Below, one piece after another: positions 1 to 8,939 of a stretch of 64,000 nt of DNA. Made by a program: the position numbers and the translations under genes. The DNA lies in NCBI GenBank assembly GCA_016713275.1, contig JADJPL010000004.1, positions 434,001-498,000 on the forward strand, written 5' to 3'. Position 1 is the first letter of the stretch; every line of letters starts with the position of its first letter. The stretch is from Haliscomenobacter sp. (lineage in GTDB: Bacteria; Bacteroidota; Bacteroidia; Chitinophagales; Saprospiraceae). The notes beneath the pieces were generated by a model. It had not been told where the DNA came from. It searched no databases and was given only the letters and a program-made list of their open reading frames with translations.

Positions 1-546
1 AAGGCAAGCCGGGCACGGGGCTTGCGGCCAGGACGCGCATTCGGTCAAAATCCTGCTGGCTATAGGCTTCCCACATGGCCGCGCCTGTCCGTATGGTTCC
101 GGCATCCAGAAGAAACCGTTTTTCAAAGCAATCCCGGAGGGCTTTTTCGTCCATCCCCCCAAATCCCCTCCAAAGGTCGTGCTGTTTGCGGGAAGCGGGA
201 TATACCCGGTATACTTTCCCGATGGGTTCGGGTCTCGAATCCAATACCGACAGTACATACCACAAGTTGGCCTGGCAGAACAAGTCGTATTCGAACCACA
301 AATGGAGTTCGCTGTCCGCCGGCAAGTCCAGCAGCCGGTCGAAAGCTTCTGTGGCATAGGGATGGTACGCCGGGCCGGGCTCATAGTCCGAGGCAATAAA
401 TTCAGCCCTCGTTTCCCTGAACGTTTGCCCTCCGGGGCAAGCAATGGACCGTCGATCAGGCATTCCCGGCATACCAGAAACGAACCGGGAAGAGCTAGCC
501 CGCTGCAGGCTTCCGCCAGGGCGTCTCCGTTGAATAGATGCGTCAT
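1..546 (-). CDS. DUF1835-like protein, 3' part beyond window, frameshifted
   Basis: Reading the minus strand from an ATG at 546 gives MTHLFNGDALAEAC, then VCRECLIDGPL, the N-terminal pattern of DUF1835 proteins (HxxNGDxxAE ... CREcLxDGP). The frame then breaks at a C run at 428-430. Adding one base restores a long reading beginning ETRAEFIASDYEPG and running open to the window edge through the conserved stretch RVYPASRKQHDLW. Function of the family is not established; it is a small cytosolic protein in many Bacteroidota. The break is a homopolymer indel, so a sequencing error is at least as likely as a real pseudogene. Upstream is a 335-bp spacer shared divergently with tex. Confidence 0.6.
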   Translation of the reverse strand, partial: MTHLFNGDALAEACSGLALPGSFLVCRECLIDGPLLAPEGKRSGKRGLNLLPRTMSPARRTIPMPQKLSTGCWTCRRTANSICGSNTTCSARPTCGMYCRYWIRDPNPSGKYTGYIPLPANSTTFGGDLGGWTKKPSGIALKNGFFWMPEPYGQARPCGKPIASRILTECASWPQAPCPACL

Positions 547-881
547 GCGTTTAGGCGTTTAGGGCGTTTAGGTATTTAGGAGTTGAGGCGTTTGAACTGC
601 CTGTTCGCCGTCCCGCAATAAGCGGGATCAGATTCCGTGCGGAACTATCAGCCGGTCCCCTGACCGGCGTCTGGTTTGATGCGCCGCCTCAAAGAAGCCT
701 CTGCTGGTTGCCAGCTGGGGCGCCGGTTCTGGAGACAGTTCAAAAATAGCGTTTCCGGTGGAAATCCTTCTACTCCACGGGTTAAGGATTTGTTACTGTT
801 TAGCTCAAGCATTTTACGCCAACCGCCCTAACGCACTAACGGATAAACGTCTATCTTTGCCCTCCCTGAAAAACAAACGAC
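547..881. other. Divergent intergenic region, no gene seen
   Basis: The first 45 bases are short GTTTAGG-type tandem repeats similar to the A-less complement found near 47390 and 47830. An imperfect hairpin around 608-634 (GTCCCGCAATAAGCGGGAT) follows. The rest contains no convincing reading frame and ends in the tex promoter. Confidence 0.5.
852..859 (+). promoter_or_regulatory. Bacteroidota -7 box of tex
   Basis: TATCTTTG matches the Bacteroidota -7 consensus TAnnTTTG and lies 22 bases upstream of the tex start codon. No clear -33 TTTG box is visible at the usual distance, so the assignment rests on the -7 match and position. Confidence 0.45.
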
Positions 882-3015
882 ATGAGCGCTGTCTACGTAA
901 ACAACCTATCCAGAGCGTTGGGCCTTCCTGCCTGGAAAGTGGAGAATACCCTTGCCTTATTGAACGAAGGGGCGACGATTCCCTTCATTGCCCGTTACCG
1001 GAAGGAGGCTACCGGTTCGCTCGACGAGGTCCAGGTGGCGGAGATCCAGAAGGAGTTCAAGCGATTGGAAGAACTGGACAAGCGGCGGGAGGCGATCCTG
1101 CACTCGATTGAAGAGCAGGGCAAGCTCACCGATGAATTGCGCCAAAAAATCGAGGCGGCGCATACCCTCACCGAACTCGAGGACCTATACCTCCCCTACA
1201 AGCCCAAGCGCAAAACCAGGGCCTCTGTGGCCCGGGAGCGCGGCCTGGAGCCTTTGGCCCGCCGCCTCTGGTTGCAGGTGGACACCGACAACCCCGAGAA
1301 GCTCGCCCAGGGGTACCTGACCGACGAGGTACCCACCGTGGCCGACGCCCTCCTGGGCGCCCGCGATATTCTGGCAGAGGAAGTCAACGAGAATCCGGAC
1401 GCCCGCAACCTGATGCGCTTTGTTTTTTCCAAAACCGCCCTCATCAAATCGAAGGTCGTCAAAGGCAAAGACGAAGCCGGAGCGAAGTACCGCGATTATT
1501 TCGACTACAGCGAGCCGTTGAAGGACTGCCCATCCCACCGCTTGCTGGCTATCCGCCGGGGCGAAGAAGAGGACATCCTGCGGGTGCTGATCCTTCCGGC
1601 CGATGAAGAAGACGCCGTGCGCCAGCTCCAGGACCGGTTCGTCAAAGGCTATGGGCCGTCGAGCCAGCAGGTGGAACTCGCCATTCAGGATTGCTACGAA
1701 CGCCTGCTGAGCCCCTCGATCGAAACCGAGTTCCGCAACAGCTCCAAAGAGAAAGCCGATAAGGAGGCCATCGATGTTTTTGTCAAAAACCTCCGCCAGC
1801 TCCTTCTGGCGCCGCCCCTGGGCCAGAAGCGCGTTCTGGGCATCGACCCCGGCTTCCGCACCGGGTGCAAGGTGATTGTCCTGGACGCCAGCGGCAACTT
1901 CCTCGAGAACACCACCATCTACCCTCATCCGCCCCAGAACGACGACGCCGGCGCACGAAAAACCCTGGACTTTCTCGTCCAGAAGCACGGCATCGAAGCC
2001 ATTGCCGTGGGCAACGGCACCGCAGGCCGGGAGACGATGGACCTGTGCCGCAGCATCCGCTTCCCGCACCCGGTCGAGATCTTTATGGCCAATGAAGCCG
2101 GCGCCTCGATCTATTCCGCCTCGGACGTGGCCCGGGAAGAGTTCCCCGACCACGACGTCACCGTGCGGGGGGCTATATCCATTGGCCGGAGGTTGATGGA
2201 CCCCCTGGCCGAATTGGTCAAGATCGACCCCAAATCCATCGGCGTAGGCCAGTACCAGCACGACGTCAACCAGCCGCAACTCAAGGAGAGCCTCGATCAG
2301 GTGGTGGAAAGCTGCGTCAACAGCGTGGGCGTCAACCTCAATACCGCCAGCAAACACCTGCTTACCTATGTCTCCGGTCTGGGCCCTGCCCTGGCCAAAA
2401 ACATCGTCGACTACCGCGCCGCCAACGGCCCCTTTTGAAAGCCGAAGCCAGCTGAAAAAAGTACCCCGCCTGGGCGACAAAGCCTTTGAGCAATGCGCAG
2501 GCTTCCTGCGTATCCGCCAGGCCAAAAACCCACTCGACAATACAGGGGTACACCCCGAAAGCTACCCCGTCGTGGAGCGCATGGCCAAAGACCTGAACAG
2601 CAGCGTACAGGACCTCATCGCCGACGCCGCCCTGCGCAAACGCATCGACCTGAAAAAGTACGTCACCGACACCGTTGGGCTCCCCACCCTCAACGACATC
2701 CTCAAGGAACTCGCCAAACCCGGGCTCGACCCCCGGGGCGAAGCCAAGGCGTTCTCCTTCGCAGAAAACGTCAAAACCATCGACGACCTTTACCCCGGCA
2801 TGGTCCTGCCCGGCATCATCAACAACATCACCAACTTCGGTGTGTTTGTGGACATCGGAGTCAAGGAATCCGGGCTGGTCCACGTCTCCCAGATCGCCAA
2901 CAAGTTCGTCAAAAACCCTGCCGACGTCGTCAGCCTCCACCAGGAAGTGCTCGTCAAGGTGCTTGAAATCGACCACGCCAGAGGCCGCGTACAACTGACC
3001 ATGAAAAACGTGTAA
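882..3015 (+). CDS. tex: Tex family transcription accessory / RNA-binding protein (one frameshift)
   Basis: The product is a cytosolic nucleic-acid-binding protein of the Tex family, thought to act on transcription complexes. The order is typical: N-terminal Tex helical region starting with an ALGLPAWKVENT / EGATIPFIARYRKEATGSLD signature (residues 10-50), YqgF-like RNase H fold (VLGIDPGFRTGCK, about residue 320), helix-hairpin-helix segment (NTASKHLLTYVSGLGP), and a C-terminal S1 domain (VLPGIINNITNFGVFVDIG). A T4 run at 2433-2436 breaks the frame inside the conserved ANGPF-ESRSQL junction; removing one T gives about 710 residues, close to the usual family length. A homopolymer sequencing error is the likely explanation. 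The start is supported by the family N-terminus and the promoter just upstream. Confidence 0.93.
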
Positions 3016-3040
3016 CCCTACCCTACTTCCCCATCCACAC

Positions 3041-3285
3041 CTAAAACGCGTTAGCTTTCTGTTTGGGCACCACCACGTCGTTGTGCTCCGTTTTGGGGGA
3101 CAAGTGCAGGAGGAGTTTGCCCCCGAAGTAGGGTTCGATGGCGGTAACCGCTTTGGCGTGAACGAGGTAGCTGCGGTTGGCGCGGTAGAAATCCGCGGGG
3201 TTGAGCATTTGGGAGAGTTCTTCGAGGGTGTAGTCGACGAGGAAGCGGATAAATCGTTTTTGGATGGGTTGTTGAAGTAAGAAAA
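3041..3285 (-). pseudogene. LytTR response-regulator DNA-binding domain remnant
   Basis: An open minus-strand reading of about 80 residues ends at TAG (3041-3043) and contains FIRFLVDYTLEELSQML, then FYRANRSYLVHAKAV and IEPYFGGKLLLHL. This is the LytTR DNA-binding domain of Bacteroidota LytR/AlgR response regulators. The receiver domain and the first LytTR strands are missing; upstream sequence (toward 3300) runs straight into the leader of the amidohydrolase gene. It is therefore a 5'-truncated remnant, probably replaced by the neighbouring gene. Confidence 0.7.
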
Positions 3286-3314
3286 TCTTATTTTACCCCA
3301 CAAAAACCAACCGC

Positions 3315-4808
3315 ATGAAACGCACCTCCCTTGCTTTATGCCTGTTGTCCGCCCTGGCATTGCCGGGCGGCCTGTTTTGCCAATCCGCTCCCGTATACGA
3401 CGTCGTGTTGAAAGGCGGCCGCGTCATGGACCCGGAAACGGGCCTCGACGCGGTGCGCCACGTCGGCATCCGGGGCGACCGGATCGCGGAGATCTCCGCC
3501 GAGCCGCTCCGGGGGAAGGAGGTGATCGACGTGTCCGGACTGGTGGTCGCGCCCGGCTTCATCGACCTGCACGTGCACGGAATGACGAACGAAGCCCATG
3601 AGTACCAGATGCGCGACGGCGTGACCACCGCCCTGGAACTGGAATCCGGCATCCCCTTTCTGCGGGAATGGCTGGCGGCGAAGACAGGCAGCACGCCGGT
3701 CAACTTCGGGGCCACCATACCTCACGGCGCCCTGCGCGCGCTGGCCATGGAGCAATACAAACACTACTTCGACCAAGCCAAAAAGCTGATCGAAACCGAA
3801 GGCATCGCCAGCCCTACCCTGGCCAAACTTGAGATCAATATGGCCCGCGCCAACTACCAGGCACTGACGGCGGAAGAGACCGAACGGCTGCGCGCGATGC
3901 TCGACCTCGAACTCGCTGCAGGCGCCCTGGGCGTGGGCGTGCCTGTGGGCTACTATCCCGGGGCGCGGCCCGGAGAAATCTACAAAGTGTACGAATATGC
4001 GGCGCAGAAAAATGTCCCGGTGTTCTCCCACACCCGTGGCTTCGGCATGCCCGGCATCCAGGAAGCGATCGCCAACGCTGCCGCCAGCGGCGCTTCCCTG
4101 CACATCGTCCACGCCAACAGCCTCTCCCTGGGCGACATCCAGGTGACCCTCGACATGGTGGCCTCCGCCCAGCAGCGCGGCCTCGACATTACCACGGAGC
4201 TCTATCCCTACACCGCCGCTTCCACCTCTCTGGAATCGGCCATCTTCGACGACGGCTGGCAGGAAAAGCTCGGCATCACCTACAGCGACATTCAGTGGGA
4301 AGCTACCGGCGAACGCCTCACCGAGGAAACCTTTAAGAAATACCGGGAAAAAGGCGGCGTAGTCATCATCCACATGATGAAGCCCGAGTGGATCCTGGCC
4401 GGCATCCGCGACCCCCGCACCACCATCGGCTCCGACGGCATGCCCTACGCGCCGGGCGCCCACCCCCGCACCGCAGGCACCTTCTCCCGCGTGCTGGGCA
4501 AGTACGTGCGCGAGGAAAAAGCCATCTCCCTCATGGAGGCCCTGAGCAAAATGACGCTGATGCCCGCCCGCCGCCTCGAAGGCGTGGCCCCCGCCATGCG
4601 CCTCAAAGGCCGCCTCCAGCCCGGCGCCGACGCCGACATCACCGTCTTCGACCCCAACACCGTCATCGACAAAGCCGACTTCAGCGGGCTGCGCTTCTCC
4701 GGAGGCATCGTCCACGTGTTCGTCAACGGCGCCGCCGTGGTCAGGAACGGTCAAACGGTAAAAGGCGCGTACCCGGGCAGGGCCGTGGTGGGGAGGTATC
4801 GGCAGTAG
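3315..4808 (+). CDS. Secreted amidohydrolase, D-aminoacylase-like
   Basis: A 497-residue amidohydrolase-superfamily enzyme that would hydrolyse an amide or acyl-amino-acid bond in the periplasm. An N-terminal signal peptide is evident (MKRTSLALCLLSALALPGG, cleavage near FCQ). The metal-binding HVHG follows APGFIDL near residue 80, a histidine lies in HTRGFGMPG, another in HIVHANSLS (residues 260-270), and the late aspartate is in TIGSDGMPY. The beta-sandwich ends close around it (VYDVVLKGGRVMDPETG at the N-terminus, GADADITVFDP at the C-terminus). The arrangement resembles N-acyl-D-amino-acid deacylases, but substrate cannot be told. It is monocistronic and followed by a repeat cluster. Confidence 0.85.
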   Translation: MKRTSLALCLLSALALPGGLFCQSAPVYDVVLKGGRVMDPETGLDAVRHVGIRGDRIAEISAEPLRGKEVIDVSGLVVAPGFIDLHVHGMTNEAHEYQMRDGVTTALELESGIPFLREWLAAKTGSTPVNFGATIPHGALRALAMEQYKHYFDQAKKLIETEGIASPTLAKLEINMARANYQALTAEETERLRAMLDLELAAGALGVGVPVGYYPGARPGEIYKVYEYAAQKNVPVFSHTRGFGMPGIQEAIANAAASGASLHIVHANSLSLGDIQVTLDMVASAQQRGLDITTELYPYTAASTSLESAIFDDGWQEKLGITYSDIQWEATGERLTEETFKKYREKGGVVIIHMMKPEWILAGIRDPRTTIGSDGMPYAPGAHPRTAGTFSRVLGKYVREEKAISLMEALSKMTLMPARRLEGVAPAMRLKGRLQPGADADITVFDPNTVIDKADFSGLRFSGGIVHVFVNGAAVVRNGQTVKGAYPGRAVVGRYRQ

Positions 4809-4840
4809 CCCGTTCTTTCCCGGCCCCGGAGAGCGGTTGG

Positions 4841-5190
4841 CCCGCTCTGCTCGTCGAAAGCGGTTAGCCGGCCTCAGAGAGGCCCAAGGTTTGTAGACTT
4901 CCGTTTTGGCCCCCGGCCTCGGGGTTTGTTCTTTTTTTGCTCGCCCAAAAAAAGAACCAAAAAAAGGGCGCTCCTACGCCCTACCGCTCCGTGGCAAACG
5001 CCTTCGCTTTATGGGCTTCAACCGCTTGGAACAGCCTGGCGTTGCGTTTACCCTGCATCCCAAGCGGTTGACCCCATAAGGCGATCCCGTTCTTCGAACG
5101 GGAACGGCGTTTCCCACGGGCTCCGGGCTGCGGAGGGCAATACACGGACAAGCCGTTGTTATGAAAAACACTACAAGATGAGCCTTAAGG
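4841..5190 (+). repeat. Long intergenic repeat family A, copy 1
   Basis: A roughly 350-bp unit found four times in 2 kb here and again, diverged, near 47400. Landmarks in order are GGCCTCAGAGAGGCC-like palindrome (near 4870), a C-rich stretch, a pair of A-runs around TCGCCC/GGGCGC, the palindrome CCCGTTCTTCGAACGGG at 5086-5102, and the terminal ATGAAAAACACTACAAGATG. It is open in several frames but the frames are not conserved between copies, so I do not call genes in it. Confidence 0.8.
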
Positions 5191-5216
5191 GGGTGAGCCG
5201 CCCGCAGGGTCCAATT

Positions 5217-5565
5217 GCCCCGCTCTGCGCGTCGAAAGCGGTTGCTGGCCTCGGAGAGGCCCAACGTTTGTAGGCTTCCGTTTTGCCCCCGGCCTCGGGG
5301 TTTGTTCTTTTTGCTCGCCCAAAAAAGACCAAAAAAGAGCGCTCCTTTCCGCCCTTGGCGGCTCCGTGGGAAACGCCTTCGCTTTATGGGCTTCAACCGC
5401 TTTGAACGGCCAGGCATTGCGTTTATCCTGCATTCCAAGCGGTTGACCCCATAAGGCGATCCCGTTCTTCGAACGGGAACGGCGTTTCCCACGGACTCCG
5501 GGCTGCGGAGGGCAATATACGGACAAGCCGTTGTTATGAAAAACACTACAAGATGAGCCTTCAAG
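5217..5565 (+). repeat. Repeat family A, copy 2
   Basis: Same order of landmarks as copy 1, with the central palindrome at 5461-5477. Differences from copy 1 are single-base substitutions and A-run lengths. Confidence 0.8.
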
Positions 5566-5628
5566 GGGAGACCCCTTTCTTGTTCCCCCCAAAAAAAAAA
5601 AGAATGATGAGCCGCCCGAAGGGACAAT

Positions 5629-5990
5629 TGCCCCTTCCTCTGCGCGTCGAAAGCAGTTGCTTGGCCTCGGAGAGGCCCAACTTTCAACTTGTTAGGCTTC
5701 CGTTTCTGCTTTTGCCCCCGGCCTCGGTATTGTTTGTTCTTTTGCTCGCCCAAAAAAAGAACCAAAAAAAGGGCGCTCCTTCGCCCTACCGCTCCGTGGA
5801 AAACGCCTTCGCTTTATGGGCTTCAACCGCTTCGAACAGCCAGGCATTGCGTTTATCCTCCATTCCGGGCGGTTGACCCCATAAGGCGATCCCGTTCTTC
5901 GAACGGGAACGGCGTTTCCCACGGGCTCCGGGCTGCGGAGGGCAATTCACAGACAAGTCGCTAGATATGAAAAACACTACAAGATGAGCT
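5629..5990 (+). repeat. Repeat family A, copy 3
   Basis: Same landmarks as copies 1 and 2, with the central palindrome at 5891-5907 and a longer spacer after the first palindrome. It ends about 40 bp before the toxin gene stop codon. Confidence 0.8.
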
Positions 5991-6027
5991 CCAAAGGGGG
6001 AGAACGCTATATTCTTCAGTTTTGAGA

Positions 6028-6336
6028 TTAATCCCCCTTTTCAAAAATGGAAGAAGAAAAAGGAAGAGACGTTGACCTGATGGTAAGAATAAAAACCTGA
6101 CTGGAATCCGGGACAGAATAAATCACCCGGTACTTTCGAATGATCATCTCCCGAATGGAAGGAATATTAACTTCCGGAACTTTCCTGCCAAGGAAAGGGA
6201 ACAAGGCCAACTGTTCTACGTTTTCCAAAATTTCATCTACAAGAAATCCGGCAAATTTCTCCGAAAATTGCGCCTGATATCCGGCTATCTCGTCGAGATC
6301 CTCTAATGCCTGAAAAGTCCAATTCACTTTTGCCAT
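6028..6336 (-). CDS. ParE/RelE-superfamily toxin
   Basis: A 102-residue basic protein with the ParE/RelE pattern: VNWTFQALEDLDEIAGY at the N-terminus, FPFLGRKVPE in the middle, and REMIIRKYRVIYSV followed by VFILTIRS at the end. ParE-type toxins poison gyrase and RelE-type toxins cleave mRNA; the sequence does not separate the two with certainty, but the long N-terminal helices favour ParE. It is translated after the antitoxin, whose stop codon it overlaps by 13 bp, so the two form one operon sitting between repeat copies. Confidence 0.85.
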   Translation of the reverse strand: MAKVNWTFQALEDLDEIAGYQAQFSEKFAGFLVDEILENVEQLALFPFLGRKVPEVNIPSIREMIIRKYRVIYSVPDSSQVFILTIRSTSLPFSSSIFEKGD

Positions 6337-6506
6337 TTCCGCAACCTTGCTTTGGCTTCCTCTTGCGTCAGGGTTTCTCCTTTTTCCATCTGGGCCAATC
6401 CAGCCTCAATCTTCTCCAGCAAAATCAGGCGTTCGACCAGATCATCCAGGGAGAACTCCTCTGGTAAAGATTGTATCGTTTCTATAACTTTATCCTTAAC
6501 CAACAT
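6324..6506 (-). CDS. Antitoxin partner of the ParE/RelE-type toxin
   Basis: A 60-residue, largely helical acidic protein (MLVKDKVIETIQSLPEEFSL ... EEAKARLRKWQK). Size, position directly upstream of and overlapping the toxin, and the SLPEEFSLDDLVERL helix are as in small Bacteroidota antitoxins of this class. No ribbon-helix-helix is obvious, so self-regulation is not shown. Confidence 0.75.
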   Translation of the reverse strand: MLVKDKVIETIQSLPEEFSLDDLVERLILLEKIEAGLAQMEKGETLTQEEAKARLRKWQK

Positions 6507-6604
6507 CGATATTTTTTTTCAAAGATAGCCTGTACTGCCTTGAAATGCAATTTTATATCAAGAAGCCTTCCCATCTGCCGCCGCAACCCCAGCACTACCA
6601 AAGG

Positions 6605-6965
6605 CCGCCTTCAGCCCGGCCTCGGGGCTTGTTCTTTTTTTGCTCGCCCAAAAAAAGAACCAAAAAAAGGGCGCTCCTCCGCCCTACCGCTCCGTGGCAA
6701 ACGCCTTCGCTTTATGGGCTTCAACCGCTTTGAACGGCTACCCTCGCGTTTACCTGCATGCCAAGCGGTTGACCCCATAAGGCGTTCCCGTTCTTCGAAC
6801 GGGAACGGCGTTTCCCACGGGCTCCGGGCTGCGGAGGGCAATATACGGACAAGCCGTTAGTTATGGATTAGCCTTAAGGGTGGGGAGCCGCCCGCAATGT
6901 CCAATTGCCCCGCGTTGCTTGCCGAAAACGGTTACCGGCCTCGGAGAGGCCCAACGTTTGTAGCC
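6605..6965 (+). repeat. Repeat family A, copy 4 plus start of a fifth
   Basis: The unit enters at the GGCCTCGGGGCTTG stretch, has the central palindrome at 6787-6803, and ends near 6870. From about 6905 the beginning of a further unit appears (GGCCTCGGAGAGGCCCAACG) and stops abruptly at about 6965, where unrelated sequence begins. The partial unit marks a recombination junction. Confidence 0.75.
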
Positions 6966-7030
6966 TAACGTGGCAACCTCTATTCGACCCCCACCTGTAC
7001 CCGAACGCATCAACCCGGCCACAACCCGCA

Positions 7031-7267
7031 TCATTGGTTTTTGGGGTTATAAGGCGTGCGCTCATGCCTGTGCAACAGCCTGTTGAAATCCTCCTCGGTC
7101 CAATGTTCGGTTACTTTATCCGCCAGCTCAGTCGCTTTTTGCATAAAATACTGGGCTATGATCCTTCGGAGCTCGGTCCATTGTTCCTCAGGAAGATCTC
7201 TGGAGAACATCTTCAGTAATTCAAGCTGTGCATGGGTAAACCGCTGCGGGGATTCGGTCAAAGCCAT
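7031..7267 (-). CDS. Small antitoxin-like protein, no partner seen
   Basis: A 78-residue protein starting at MALTESPQRFTHAQLELL; an upstream in-frame ATG at 7342 is rejected because the extra 25 residues look non-coding. The core SRDLPEEQWTELRRIIAQYF and the end EDFNRLLHRHERTPY match a small Bacteroidota family that normally precedes a PIN-type toxin gene. Here the downstream position is occupied by repeat family A, so the toxin is probably lost. The family assignment is from memory of the pattern and is not certain. Confidence 0.55.
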   Translation of the reverse strand: MALTESPQRFTHAQLELLKMFSRDLPEEQWTELRRIIAQYFMQKATELADKVTEHWTEEDFNRLLHRHERTPYNPKNQ

Positions 7268-7418
7268 TTTGTTCTGTATTTTTAATAAAATTAGAAAAAA
7301 AACGCATTCCGTCAAACACCCCTTCCTAAAGGCTAATTCCATCCCGGCCGAAGCGGTTTTAGGCGGCCTGCGCTATCTGTCGGGGCAAGTACAGGCTAAT
7401 GACTATCTGCATCCTGTT

Positions 7419-7736
7419 TCAACCGCCTTCCTGTAGGGAATTCGCCCCGGAAATAGGATCATCGGTTTCCAAATCCGGCGCCACCAGCAGGTCCGCCTCC
7501 AAAACGGCCTCCATCTTGGCGATGCTTTTCAGGGTCAGGTTGTGCAGGCCGCTCAACCATTTGCTGACTTCAGATTCGGACTTGCCCAGGGCGCGGGCGA
7601 ATTCTTTTTGGGTCCAGCCTCTGGCTTTCAGCAGCTGGGCTACCCTGCTCGCCAGTTCGGCATTTTTTTGCACATACCGCTTGGTTTCTGGTTTGGTCCT
7701 GGCCCGAATACGGTCGTATACATTGGGTTCTTTCAT
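7419..7736 (-). CDS. XRE-family HTH protein, HigA-like antitoxin
   Basis: A 105-residue protein with a Cro/C1-type helix-turn-helix at residues 28-85 (LLKARGWTQKEFARALGKSE, SEVSKWLSGLHNLTL). Its start overlaps the stop of the preceding minus-strand gene by 4 bp, so the two are translationally coupled. Toxin-first order with an XRE antitoxin is the HigBA arrangement, and the HTH would autoregulate the operon. Confidence 0.8.
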   Translation of the reverse strand: MKEPNVYDRIRARTKPETKRYVQKNAELASRVAQLLKARGWTQKEFARALGKSESEVSKWLSGLHNLTLKSIAKMEAVLEADLLVAPDLETDDPISGANSLQEGG

Positions 7737-8281
7737 GGCAGTGGGATTTCAAGGTTTTGGTCGAAGGTCAAATCTGTTTGCATTTCGTCAAATGCTATCT
7801 CCCGGTCAATCAGCGCTTGGTCTATAGCCTTGGCAATCTTTTGGGCCTCGATAAAATACGGTTTCACATTGGGGCACTCTTGCGCTTGCCGGGTTGTTTT
7901 CTCTCCTCCGTTCAACAAGATGACAATAGATTCATTTAACCGGATTAAGTAAAGACGAAGACTATTGGATTCCTGAAACTCCAGTTCGAGTTTTCGCCCC
8001 AAACGATTTCTCGGACCGCGTTCCGGAGGAAGAGCCCAAACGGAGCGTTCATCGCGAAAAAACTCCAGGTTTGCGCCCGTTGTCCATGCTATGGCATCCA
8101 GCCATGCAAGGATCTCCTCCAGGCTTTCCCCCAAATGCACCTCTTTCTCATGCCGTTCAAAAAAATCTTGCACCTCAGGAATACCCCAGTCTTCCTCCCC
8201 ACGTTGGAGCTGTACAGAGTAATACCGGACTTTTGGCCCGCTTAAATCATCTAACGCTACCAACCGAACAAATATATTCAC
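7733..8281 (-). CDS. Putative toxin of a HigBA-like pair
   Basis: A 182-residue protein first in a two-gene operon with an XRE antitoxin. The C-terminal half (LRLYLIRLNESIVILLNGGE, then KKT-like TTRQAQECPNVKPY and AKAIDQALID) has the strand-turn-helix pattern by which HigB/Gp49-type RNase toxins end. The N-terminal 90 residues are not recognised. It is longer than classic HigB (about 100 residues), so it belongs to a larger subfamily or is unrelated with convergent layout. Confidence 0.6.
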   Translation of the reverse strand: MNIFVRLVALDDLSGPKVRYYSVQLQRGEEDWGIPEVQDFFERHEKEVHLGESLEEILAWLDAIAWTTGANLEFFRDERSVWALPPERGPRNRLGRKLELEFQESNSLRLYLIRLNESIVILLNGGEKTTRQAQECPNVKPYFIEAQKIAKAIDQALIDREIAFDEMQTDLTFDQNLEIPLP

Positions 8282-8640
8282 TTATAAGTTATTTTTTTTC
8301 AAAAACAGCTCTTTTAGTAAAAAATAGCACCCCATTGTTTTACCAGTAAATATCACTCAGACTATGCCGATTCAGGAAACTGGAAAAAGTTGGAGGAATG
8401 CGTTACCATCCAGGCGTTTGTTCATCCAGGTGATCAATTCGGATACCAAGCAAATGAAAGGGGCAATCCTGGCTGTATTCAACCGTCCTTAGCACTGCCT
8501 TTTCCAAATGTCCGATGGCAAATTAAACTTTTTATTTTATATTTTCAATGCGCATAACAAATTATAGCCATGACTTTTGCCGCTCCTCTGCCTCCCGCTT
8601 TACCTTATTGCCACGAGGCGGAAAAGCAAGGCCAAACCGC
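8282..8640. other. AT-rich intergenic stretch
   Basis: No supported gene. A 42-codon frame at 8363-8491 begins MPIQETGKSW and ends VFNRP, but has no recognisable family, ribosome site or neighbour logic. The region separates the HigBA-like operon from a repeated module. Confidence 0.4.
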
Positions 8641-8939
8641 TTCCCCGGCCAAACCGTTATCCTTCTTCCTCTTTCCCCATCTCCTTCAACACGTACTTCC
8701 GGAAGTCCTCTCCGGAGGTAAAGCAACGGAATCCGGCCCCGCTGGCCAGCGCGAGGGTTTCGGCGCTTTCGTCCCGGAAGAAGGAAAATCGCCTTGTTCT
8801 TTTCCCGGAAAAGGGGTATTTTACTTCCCGCATGCACGACGGCGGAGGACAACCTGGTGTTTGGCTGGGTTTGCAGGGGGATTTGCAGAAAGGGCGATAT
8901 TACCGGGATAGCGAAGGGGCAAGGTATTCAGCGAACTTC
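8641..8939 (-). repeat. Repeated 300-bp module B, copy 1
   Basis: This stretch is about 90% identical by eye to 13350-13657. The minus strand of both reads RDESAETLALAS ... FRCFTSEEDFRK-like, a short coding remnant with the same frame break in the RRF/AIFF junction. I do not recognise the protein. The right end of the homology coincides exactly with the left end of the IS66 derivative at 8940. Confidence 0.75.

Noticed and set aside
1185..2540. Long minus-strand frame antisense to tex (451 codons)
   Set aside because: It is a shadow of the GC-rich tex codons; it has no domain pattern, ribosome site or neighbour logic.
3336..4754. Long minus-strand frame antisense to the amidohydrolase
   Set aside because: Repetitive V/G/H-rich shadow translation of the real gene, as expected from GC3-rich codons.
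4866..6000. Small proteins rich in RTKKRALLRPT and GFNRFE-like segments inside family A repeats
   Set aside because: Frames are not conserved between copies and contain homopolymer-driven shifts; the DNA is a repeat, not coding.
8562..8911. A functional protein gene in module B
   Set aside because: The frame is broken at the same place in both complete copies and there is a stop inside copy 2; treated as a remnant.
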